From the NCBI GenBank assembly GCA_007126855.1, contig SLAK01000404.1, positions 1 to 10,284 of the forward strand: DNA of 10,284 nt, read 5' to 3'. Shown here one piece after another: positions 1-4,788 of this stretch. Position numbers and translations under genes: made by a program. Each line of letters opens with the position of its first letter. Positions within the stretch are counted from its first letter, which is position 1. Source of the stretch: Dehalococcoidia bacterium (GTDB taxonomy: Bacteria; Chloroflexota; Dehalococcoidia; Tepidiformales; Tepidiformaceae). The notes beneath the pieces were generated by a model, which did not search any database, was not told the DNA's origin, and worked only from the letters and a program-made list of their open reading frames with translations.

Positions 1-2
1 CG

Positions 3-491
3 GGCGGGCGGATCACCTTCGAGATCAGCGTCGCGGCGCGCACGGTGGGCACGCGGCCAGGCGACCTCTACGACGGCTATGTGTCATGGAACCTGCTGGA
101 CTTCGAGACCGGCTGGGCCTTCGACTTCTTCACCGGCGGCGATACAGTGGCGACGGTGTACGGCCGGCTTCCTTTCCCGGGTGTCGAGGTGCCCGATACC
201 GGCGGCGCGCGCGCCTTCTGCTTCTTCCACGAGCTGCCCGACCTGCCGACCGAGCAGGGTCAGGAGCACGCCTACCGCATCACCTATGACCAGGCTGCGG
301 ACACGGTGGAGTTCGAGGCCGACGGCCGGATTGTCGACCGGTACGAGCGGGTGCCGGACAGGATCACCGGCTTCACTGCGGCGCTCGGGCTGATGTCGGA
401 GATCGACATCGTCGACGGCCGCTCGGTGAGCTGCCACGGCCAGGGGGTAATTGGCCGCTGGAGCCCAATGCGGGTGCACACCGAGACATAG
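3..491 (+). CDS. DUF6081-like protein, 5' truncated by window edge
   Basis: The reading frame is open from the first complete codon at base 3, so the gene starts outside the window; the internal GTG at 45 is not a convincing start. About 162 C-terminal residues are visible. They contain NLLDFETGWAFDFF, YGRLPFPG, a YRITYDQAADTVEFEADGR strand-turn-strand segment, and a C-terminal GLMSEIDIVDGRSVSCHG block ending in GRWSP. From memory, this order resembles DUF6081, a family of uncharacterised bacterial proteins with a predicted beta-sandwich, lectin/concanavalin-like character. The fold assignment is inference. No catalytic residue can be named, and whether it is secreted cannot be judged without the N-terminus. 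A possible hairpin terminator begins 10 nt after the TAG stop, which suggests this gene ends its own transcription unit. Confidence 0.75.
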   Translation, partial: GGRITFEISVAARTVGTRPGDLYDGYVSWNLLDFETGWAFDFFTGGDTVATVYGRLPFPGVEVPDTGGARAFCFFHELPDLPTEQGQEHAYRITYDQAADTVEFEADGRIVDRYERVPDRITGFTAALGLMSEIDIVDGRSVSCHGQGVIGRWSPMRVHTET

Positions 492-500
492 CCGGGAGCT

Positions 501-531
501 GGCGATGCCCGTGGGTTTCGGGCGCCTGTTT
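501..531 (+). terminator. possible rho-independent terminator after the DUF6081-like gene
   Basis: GCCCG (507-511) pairs with CGGGC (519-523) around a 7-nt loop. GGC (501-503) can add three pairs with GCC (524-526) if bases 504-506 bulge out. A short T-rich stretch, TGTTT, follows at 527-531. It lies 10 nt past the stop at 491. The bulge and the short T tract make this a weak example. Confidence 0.35.
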
Positions 532-606
532 GCGTATGCCTGGATCAAGCATGGTGCAATACCGACCGGTTGTGACGCCGGAGCGATAGACATGGGGGAG
601 GAAGGT

Positions 607-795
607 GTGACTGAATTACGGCTCGACCCTGCGGTTGGCCTCTGTAGCGCCTGCCTCCATGCAGAGCGCGTGGTCAGCGGCCGGGGGTCGGTGTTCTGGT
701 TTTGTGGTTACTCGCGGATTGAGACCCGGTACTTGAAATACCCGCCGTTGCCTGTACTGAATTGTTCCGCGTTCGAGCCCGGGCGCTCAGCCTGA
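607..795 (+). CDS. small four-cysteine protein, possible zinc-binding, 62 aa
   Basis: The GTG start at 607 is preferred because a strong purine-rich Shine-Dalgarno (GGGGGAGGAAGG) lies directly upstream. The ATG at 592 would put that sequence inside the gene. The 62-residue product has C13-x2-C16 followed by HAE, then S-G-R-G-S-x-F-W-x-C33, then KYPPLPVLNC52. This spacing and the RGSxFWxC and KYPxLPVxxC blocks match a widespread family of very short uncharacterised bacterial proteins. Four conserved cysteines suggest metal binding, probably zinc, but that is inference. The stop at 793-795 overlaps the stop of the convergent flavodoxin gene by 9 bp. No partner or pathway is evident from the context. 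Confidence 0.8.
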   Translation: MTELRLDPAVGLCSACLHAERVVSGRGSVFWFCGYSRIETRYLKYPPLPVLNCSAFEPGRSA

Positions 796-1299
796 TGCGG
801 GCGCACGCAGTTTTGAGGCGACCTCAGCGACACGCGCGCCGAGCGCACGTCCCTGGGCGCGGTCGTCGTCGGTGATGCTGCCGTGGGCGGTGGCGCCGTA
901 GTAAGAGCCGGCGCGGCGCATGGTGTCGGTCCACGGCAGGCCGACGATGACCATCCCGTGGGCGAAGAGCAGGTGGAGCAACTGCAGCAGCGTGGCTTCC
1001 GTGCCGCCGGAGCGCGAATAGCCGGCCGTGAACACGGCGCCCGCTTTGCCTGCCAGGTCGCCGCGTTCCCAGAGGTCGCCGGAGTAGTCGAACCAGTCCT
1101 TCAGCTTGCCGGTCATGCCGCTCCAGTTGGGCGAGCCGACGATAATGCCGTCCGCGGCCAGCAGGTCCGGGATTGTGGCATCGTCGATGCGCCGCCTGAT
1201 GCAGTCCGCGCCCGCGTCCGCCGCACCCTGCGCGATGGAATCGGCGAGCTGTTCGGTCAGCCCTCCGCGGCTGTCGTAGAGGAGAAGGATTCGAGCCAT
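787..1299 (-). CDS. flavodoxin / NAD(P)H-dependent oxidoreductase family protein (WrbA-like)
   Basis: This 170-residue cytosolic protein is probably an FMN-binding flavodoxin-fold reductase. Beta strand 1 (residues 3-8) runs straight into the FMN phosphate loop D9-S-R-G-G-L-T15. GSPNWSGMTGKLKDWFD (55-71) is the typical second FMN loop. GYSRSGGTEATLLQLLHLL (93-111) and GSYYGATAHG (131-140) are characteristic of WrbA/NADPH-dependent FMN reductase proteins. The final helix, DDRAQGRALGARVAEVA, is as in that family. The ATG at 1299 is fixed by the position of strand 1, so the gene begins 43 nt inside the upstream HAD-like gene and is probably cotranscribed with it. Its substrate, quinone or otherwise, cannot be read from the sequence. 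Length is normal for a short flavodoxin. Confidence 0.88.
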   Translation of the reverse strand: MARILLLYDSRGGLTEQLADSIAQGAADAGADCIRRRIDDATIPDLLAADGIIVGSPNWSGMTGKLKDWFDYSGDLWERGDLAGKAGAVFTAGYSRSGGTEATLLQLLHLLFAHGMVIVGLPWTDTMRRAGSYYGATAHGSITDDDRAQGRALGARVAEVASKLRAPASG

Positions 1300-1937
1300 G
1301 TGCCTGCGTCCCGCTCAAGGATAGTGCGCACGTCGTCGAAGGTCTCGAAGGCGAACGCCCGGTCATGCGCACCCTGGATCGCTTCGAGGAGCCCGTCGCG
1401 GGCGAAGATCGCGTGGGCCACGCGGGCTGCGTCTTCGTCACCAGCGCTGCCGCCGATGTAGACGACGAAGTCGCCCTGGTCGCGATAAGTGGCGGCGTAG
1501 GCCAGCTTGAAGCCGTCGACGACTTCGATGCCGCGCGGGGACAGGTAGCGGGCGCGCCAGCGGTAGGTGAAGCGTGCGCGGCCGCAGTGGCGCACCACGC
1601 GGTCGGCGCCAGCGCGTTCGAGAATAGGGTTCACGTAGAGGTCCCAGCCGGTCGCCAGCACCACGGGCTCCCAGTCGTTCCAGTGGGTCCAGTCCAGCAA
1701 CTCCAGGAGGCCCGGGCGGACCGTCGCGATGGACAGCGCGTAATCCACCAGTTCCTGCTCGCCTGCCTGGATGCGGTCGATGACTTCGGCGCTGAACTGT
1801 TCCCGGCTCAGCTCGCCGGCTTCGAGTTCCTCCTCCAGCTCGCGCACCGATGTCCCGGCGAATTCGTGGGCGATGCCGGGGAGGATGTCCTGCTCGAGGA
1901 CCGCGCTATCGAAGTCGATGCAGAGGACTGCGGCCAT
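1257..1937 (-). CDS. HAD-like hydrolase (MtnX-like), atypical motif IV
   Basis: The 226-residue protein has haloacid dehalogenase motifs in order. Motif I is D8-F-D10-S-A-V. An alpha-helical cap follows at roughly 20-70. Motif II is LAT96GWDLYV, motif III includes K144 in DGFKLAYA, and motif IV is YIGGSAGD167EDAA, followed by IFARDGL. The spacing resembles MtnX/phosphoserine-phosphatase-like enzymes that use an aspartyl-phosphate intermediate and Mg2+. The nucleophile and the general acid (D8, D10) are present. However, the first acid of motif IV (usually GDGxSD) is Gly163, and the Thr of DxDxT is Ala12, so activity may be altered. ATG at 1937 is chosen over TTG at 1943 because TAAGCT lies exactly 6 nt upstream. 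Substrate unknown; the flavodoxin overlaps the 3' end. Confidence 0.78.
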   Translation of the reverse strand: MAAVLCIDFDSAVLEQDILPGIAHEFAGTSVRELEEELEAGELSREQFSAEVIDRIQAGEQELVDYALSIATVRPGLLELLDWTHWNDWEPVVLATGWDLYVNPILERAGADRVVRHCGRARFTYRWRARYLSPRGIEVVDGFKLAYAATYRDQGDFVVYIGGSAGDEDAARVAHAIFARDGLLEAIQGAHDRAFAFETFDDVRTILERDAGTWLESFSSTTAAEG

Positions 1938-1943
1938 GGGCAA

Positions 1944-1949
1944 AGCTTA
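1944..1949 (-). promoter_or_regulatory. -10 element TAAGCT, leaderless HAD-like gene
   Basis: On the minus strand TAAGCT is followed by 6 nt and then the ATG at 1937. A transcript starting about 7 nt after the hexamer would begin at the start codon. No Shine-Dalgarno is present. No -35 consensus is clear; its expected position (about 1967-1972) falls on the -10 of the divergent gene. Confidence 0.5.
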
Positions 1950-1967
1950 GCGCGCCGCGAGGCAGGT

Positions 1968-1973
1968 TACACT
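1968..1973 (+). promoter_or_regulatory. -10 element TACACT, leaderless methyltransferase gene
   Basis: TACACT ends 7 nt before the GTG at 1981, with no Shine-Dalgarno in between. This fits a leaderless mRNA starting at or next to the GTG. The -35 position for this promoter (about 1945-1950) overlaps the -10 of the divergent HAD-like gene. Confidence 0.5.
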
Positions 1974-1980
1974 CAGCAAC

Positions 1981-3156
1981 GTGGACGTTGAGCGCGCACG
2001 GTTCCTGGTTTCGCCTGCCGCGGCGGAGATCCTCGATGTTCCTCCGCAGCCCGAGTTCCTCTCGCTGCCGCTCCATCAGCGGCTCGCGCGTCTACGGGAG
2101 TCCTTTGCCCCGGAAGACGCGTCGGCGCTGAGCGAGCAGATCGACCTGCAATCGCGCGCGGCTGAGCGGTTCGGCCCGGCGGTGCATGGCTGGCGTTTCA
2201 CCCGCGAGGGGCTGGAGATGGCGACGCATCCCCTGGTGGCGGAGCGGCGCGCGCGACGATTCGCTGAGCTGGCCCTGCCCGTCGCCGACCTGAACTGCGG
2301 GATCGGCGGGGACCTGGCTGCCTTTGCCGCGCACTGCGGGCGCGTGGTTGGTGTCGAACGCGACGCGGCGCCCGCGATCCTGGCGGCGCACAACGCGGGC
2401 TGTGGCGCCACGGTAGTCCGTGGCGATGCGCTCCGCCCACCCGTCGCGCTCGAGCGCACAGCAGTCATGCTGGACCCTTCGCGGCGCGCTGGACCGCTGC
2501 GCCGTTTCGACCCGGCGGCATTCACGCCACCCTGGGACGCCTGCCTGGACGTCGCTAGCGAGGCGGCGGCGGGCGCCTTGAAAGGCCCGCCGGGCATCGC
2601 GGATGCGGCCATTCCTGCCGAAGCAGAGGTTGAGTTTGTCCAGCTTGGCCGGAGCCTTCGCGAAGCGGCGCTGTACCTGGGCCGGGGCGCCCGGCCCGGG
2701 CTTCGGCGCGCGGTGCTGCTTCCCGGCGGCGACGAACTGAGTAACGAGGAGCCGGAAAGCGATGGGGCTGTGACGCCCATCGGTGGCGTACTTTACGATC
2801 CGGCGTCGTGTGTGACGCGCGCCGGGCTGGTGCGCCAGCTCGCGCACCGGCTTGGCGCGTCGCTGATCGACCCCCGGCTCGGCTACCTGTCGGGGGCCAG
2901 CTTCGTCGAATCGCCGTTTGCCGATGCCTTCGCGGTGGCGGAAGTCATCCCCTTTTCCGTGGCGCGGTTGAAGCGGCGGCTGCGGGAAGCGGGCTGGGCG
3001 CCTCGCGAGATCCGCCGCCGCGCGTTCCCGGTCGAGCCGGACGACCTACGCCGGCAGATCGGCGTGGTGGAGGGCGAGGCGGTGACGCTGCTGTGCATGA
3101 CGGTTGCGTCGAAGCGGCTGGTGGTGGTTGGGCGCCTGCTGAAGCCGGGGAGATGA
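1981..3156 (+). CDS. class I SAM-dependent methyltransferase with THUMP-like domain
   Basis: This 391-residue protein resembles THUMP-like domain methyltransferases common in Actinomycetota and other high-GC bacteria. An N-terminal helical region (1-95) contains the conserved TREGLEMATHPLVAERRA segment. The Rossmann methyltransferase domain follows: SAM motif I D103-L-N-C-G-I-G-G-D111, an acidic SAM-ribose position in GVERD (124-128), GDA (148-150), and the hallmark LDPSRR (164-169). The C-terminal part (about 310-391), AEVIPFSVARLKRRLREAGW through the final beta strands, matches the THUMP-like unit. THUMP domains bind RNA, so an RNA (perhaps tRNA) substrate is plausible, but no member's target can be assigned here. 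The GTG start has no Shine-Dalgarno but has TACACT 7 nt upstream. It appears to be a single-gene unit. Confidence 0.85.
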   Translation: MDVERARFLVSPAAAEILDVPPQPEFLSLPLHQRLARLRESFAPEDASALSEQIDLQSRAAERFGPAVHGWRFTREGLEMATHPLVAERRARRFAELALPVADLNCGIGGDLAAFAAHCGRVVGVERDAAPAILAAHNAGCGATVVRGDALRPPVALERTAVMLDPSRRAGPLRRFDPAAFTPPWDACLDVASEAAAGALKGPPGIADAAIPAEAEVEFVQLGRSLREAALYLGRGARPGLRRAVLLPGGDELSNEEPESDGAVTPIGGVLYDPASCVTRAGLVRQLAHRLGASLIDPRLGYLSGASFVESPFADAFAVAEVIPFSVARLKRRLREAGWAPREIRRRAFPVEPDDLRRQIGVVEGEAVTLLCMTVASKRLVVVGRLLKPGR

Positions 3157-3163
3157 AAAACTG

Positions 3164-3198
3164 AGCACGCGGGTAGACAATAATTGTGCCCGCTTGCT
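3164..3198. repeat. imperfect 35-bp inverted repeat, candidate operator
   Basis: Outer arms AGCA-c-GCGGG and CCCGC-t-TGCT match at nine of ten positions. Inside lies the 11-bp palindrome ACAATAATTGT (3177-3187), offset by one base from the outer centre. The dyad starts 8 bp after the methyltransferase stop. It covers the predicted -35 and spacer of the promoter ahead of the small helix-turn-helix gene. There is no T tract after the right arm, so an operator is more likely than a terminator. Confidence 0.4.
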
Positions 3199-3203
3199 AA
3201 AGT
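3174..3203 (+). promoter_or_regulatory. sigma70-like promoter for the small HTH gene
   Basis: A -35 candidate TAGACA (3174-3179) is separated by 18 bp from a -10 candidate TAAAGT (3198-3203). Transcription would start near 3210, where an in-frame TTG codon sits exactly 6 nt after the -10. Transcripts are therefore either leaderless from that TTG or carry a leader of about 78 nt to the GTG at 3288. Confidence 0.45.
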
Positions 3204-3287
3204 TCGCTATTGCCTAAGCAAATGCTCGTTTGCGTGGCGCCTATCCTCCAGCGGTTCCCCGCCGCCGGAAATTGGAGTGCAGGGTCA

Positions 3288-3500
3288 GTGACGACACCGT
3301 TCGACGACTACCTGGATTTGGTGGAGGCGGCCCGGGAGCTCGCCATCCATCCGCAGAGCCTTCGCCGGCTCATCAAGCAGAAAAAGATCCCGGCTACGCT
3401 CTTCGCGGGAAAGTATCTCATTGAGCGCGACAAGCTCGAGATGTTCAAGAGCAACTATGACCCGCGGCCGGGCCGAAAGCCGATCCGCCGGCTGCTTTAG
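3288..3500 (+). CDS. small helix-turn-helix DNA-binding protein (excisionase/MerR-type HTH)
   Basis: The 70-residue product reads DDYLDLVEAARELAIHPQSL then RRLIKQKKIPATLFAGKYLI. This is the compact winged-helix layout of HTH_17/excisionase-type proteins: helix-turn-helix, then a short wing, then 'KYLIERDKLEMF'. A basic tail, RPGRKPIRRLL, follows. It is probably a DNA-binding regulator; despite the excisionase name there is no integrase or att site here. GTG at 3288 is preferred because GGAG (3274-3277) lies 10 nt upstream and the domain starts soon after. The frame stays open upstream to TTG at 3210 (96 aa), where a promoter would give a leaderless start. The 35-bp inverted repeat upstream suggests autoregulation, which is inference. 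Confidence 0.75.
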   Translation: MTTPFDDYLDLVEAARELAIHPQSLRRLIKQKKIPATLFAGKYLIERDKLEMFKSNYDPRPGRKPIRRLL

Positions 3501-3571
3501 CGCGCGATAGCGGCCAAAGCGAACTGATGGCTGCGGTTGGGTGGCGCCGCGTGCCTGCCGTATCGCTGACC

Positions 3572-3793
3572 TTACTGGAGGATCTGCTCCTGGCCGACCA
3601 GCACCGTGAGCACCACCAGCGTTACGCCAATGGCGAGCAGGAGGACGCCAGAGATACCCATCCAGAGCAGGCGCGCCCGCCCGCGGGTCCCAAAGACGGG
3701 GACGGTGAGGATCACGACTGCGGTGATGAAGGCGACAAGCGAGATAATTCCAAACGTGAGCCCGCTCATCAGCAGGGGCACAAGCTCTAGCAT
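3572..3793 (-). CDS. small two-helix membrane protein, 73 aa
   Basis: Two long hydrophobic segments (about residues 5-33 and 43-67) flank a basic loop, GTRGRARL, so both termini probably face outside with the loop in the cytoplasm. I do not recognise a family. GGAG lies 5 nt before the ATG at 3793, a good Shine-Dalgarno, and a TATTAT -10 lies further upstream, so the gene probably has its own promoter just past the IscU-like gene. The opposite strand is also open here, but its translation is a polar, low-complexity shadow. The gene converges on the small HTH gene with about 70 bp between stops, where I see no clear terminator. Confidence 0.7.
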   Translation of the reverse strand: MLELVPLLMSGLTFGIISLVAFITAVVILTVPVFGTRGRARLLWMGISGVLLLAIGVTLVVLTVLVGQEQILQ

Positions 3794-3838
3794 CGGTACT
3801 CCGCAAACACAGGGCTGGGCGCCGGTCGCGCCGTCCGG

Positions 3839-3844
3839 ATAATA
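3839..3844 (-). promoter_or_regulatory. -10 element TATTAT for the small membrane protein
   Basis: TATTAT on the minus strand is an AT-rich hexamer in GC-rich sequence. Transcription would start near 3832, giving a leader of about 38 nt that includes the GGAG ribosome-binding site. A weak -35 (TGTGAC, 3862-3867) lies 17 bp upstream and overlaps the end of the IscU-like gene. Confidence 0.45.
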
Positions 3845-3862
3845 CGCAACTTTTTCGCTAAG

Positions 3863-4249
3863 TCACACCGCGGAGGCGTGAGCTTCGATCTTCTTGCGAT
3901 AGTCGGACACGGCCGCCTTGAGTACGTCGGCCGTTAGCGCGCTGCAATGCATCTTGGCGGCGGGCAGCCCGCCGATGGCTTTGGCTACGGAGTCCCGCTG
4001 GAGGGCTTCGATCGCTTCGAGCGTCCATCCGCGCACCATCTCGCTGGCGAAGGAGCTGGAGGCAATCGAGGCCGGGCAACCCCTGGTCTGCCAGCGCACA
4101 TCTCGCACCACGCCGTCCTCCACGCGGAGCATCATGTGGACACGCATGGCCGGGTTCGACCGCGTCGCCTGGCCGTCCGGGTTTTCCAGCACGCCGGAAT
4201 TACGCGGGTTCTCGAAGTGGTCGACAACCGTGGGGGAATAGCCCTCCAT
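3863..4249 (-). CDS. IscU/NifU N-terminal-like iron-sulfur scaffold, missing first Cys and Asp
   Basis: The 128-residue protein has the IscU/NifU fold signature: VVDHFENPRNSGVLENPDG (9-26), TRGC58PASIASSS, and KMHC102SALTADVLKAAVSDY. IscU assembles [2Fe-2S] clusters on three cysteines plus an aspartate. Here the usual NPxCGD block reads N32-P-A-M35-R-V37, so the first Cys is Met and the Asp is Val; only Cys58 and Cys102 remain. It may therefore be a non-canonical scaffold, a sulfur or metal carrier, or a regulatory relic. ATG at 4249 is 20 bp after the peroxiredoxin-like stop. TAGGAT at -13 to -8 could be a leaderless -10 or supply a Shine-Dalgarno (AGGA). The neighbours are redox-related genes rather than an iscS/suf cluster. 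Confidence 0.82.
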   Translation of the reverse strand: MEGYSPTVVDHFENPRNSGVLENPDGQATRSNPAMRVHMMLRVEDGVVRDVRWQTRGCPASIASSSFASEMVRGWTLEAIEALQRDSVAKAIGGLPAAKMHCSALTADVLKAAVSDYRKKIEAHASAV

Positions 4250-4256
4250 GCTGCCG

Positions 4257-4262
4257 ATCCTA
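4257..4262 (-). promoter_or_regulatory. TAGGAT: leaderless -10 or Shine-Dalgarno of the IscU-like gene
   Basis: TAGGAT ends 7 nt before the ATG at 4249 on the minus strand, matching the leaderless spacing seen elsewhere in the window. It also contains AGGA 8 nt before the start, so it could simply be a ribosome-binding site for a gene cotranscribed with the peroxiredoxin-like gene. Confidence 0.3.
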
Positions 4263-4269
4263 GCAGAGC

Positions 4270-4788
4270 CTATACAAGGTTGAGCGCCTGGAAGACTTCC
4301 GTGAAGGCATTGATGTTGCCGGGATTGAAGTGCGGGACGACGTGCAGGACCTCCATCCCGGGGCTCAGCGCGACCACCGCGCGGCGCGACTTGTCCTCGT
4401 CGGGGTCCCACATGCCGTAGCCCTTCACGGCGTCGCCGTGGAAGTCGCTGATGATGGGGAAGGGAAAGCGGTCGCGCTCCTGGAAGCGCTGGTGCGAGCC
4501 GACGCCGTTCGTGTTAATCGCAGCGACTTTGACGCCGGCGCTGGTGATCAGGTCCCATTCCTGCGCGAAGGCTTTGAGCTCGCTGGTGCAGATGGGCATG
4601 CCATCGTCCTGGTAGAAGACGAGTAGCCCCTGCCGGCCGTCCAGATAGTCGCTCAGCGTCAGGTCGAAGACGTTGGCGCCGGTGTCGACGGCGGGCAAAG
4701 TGAAGTCCGGCGCCTGTTCGCCCGCGGCCAGGGGTTCGTCGCGCGGCGGAATTTCCGGCCGCGGCGGAAGTTGATGGTCCTCGCTCAT
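4270..4788 (-). CDS. peroxiredoxin-like (AhpC/TSA fold) protein with degenerate active site
   Basis: The 172-residue protein has a short proline-rich N-terminus, then the thioredoxin-fold peroxiredoxin domain: AGEQAPDFTLPAVD, LLVFYQDDGMPIC67TSELKAF, SHQRF, FPFPIISD, and KSRRAVVALSPG. Peroxiredoxins reduce peroxides through a cysteine in PxxxTxxC plus a conserved Arg. Here Cys67, the protein's only cysteine, and Arg135/136 are present, but the Pro is Gln60 and the Thr is Met64, so peroxidase activity is doubtful. No resolving cysteine exists, so it would be 1-Cys at best. The ATG at 4788 overlaps the TGA of the upstream methyltransferase as ATGA, which implies translational coupling. The IscU-like gene follows 20 bp later. 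An alternative name is redoxin-domain protein of unknown function. Confidence 0.83.
   Translation of the reverse strand: MSEDHQLPPRPEIPPRDEPLAAGEQAPDFTLPAVDTGANVFDLTLSDYLDGRQGLLVFYQDDGMPICTSELKAFAQEWDLITSAGVKVAAINTNGVGSHQRFQERDRFPFPIISDFHGDAVKGYGMWDPDEDKSRRAVVALSPGMEVLHVVPHFNPGNINAFTEVFQALNLV

Noticed and set aside
84..593. Open frame on the minus strand opposite the DUF6081-like gene
   Set aside because: Its translation has no recognisable motif, and the plus strand here encodes a recognisable conserved protein.
592..606. ATG at 592 as start of the four-cysteine protein
   Set aside because: The strong Shine-Dalgarno lies between this ATG and the GTG at 607, which it would serve; no ribosome site precedes 592.
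777..784. GCCCGGGC palindrome at the convergent gene ends as a bidirectional terminator
   Set aside because: The stem is short with no usable loop and no T tract on either side.
3494..3520. GCTTT...AAAGC inverted repeat after the HTH gene as terminator
   Set aside because: The arms are only 5 bp with mismatched interior and no T tract follows.
3527..3790. 87-codon plus-strand frame opposite the small membrane protein
   Set aside because: The product is polar and low-complexity; the minus-strand frame has two clean membrane helices, a Shine-Dalgarno and a promoter.
4250..4411. Upstream extension of the IscU-like frame into the peroxiredoxin-like gene
   Set aside because: IscU homology starts at MEGYSPTVVDHF (ATG 4249); the extension is antipattern Arg/Gly-rich sequence inside another gene.
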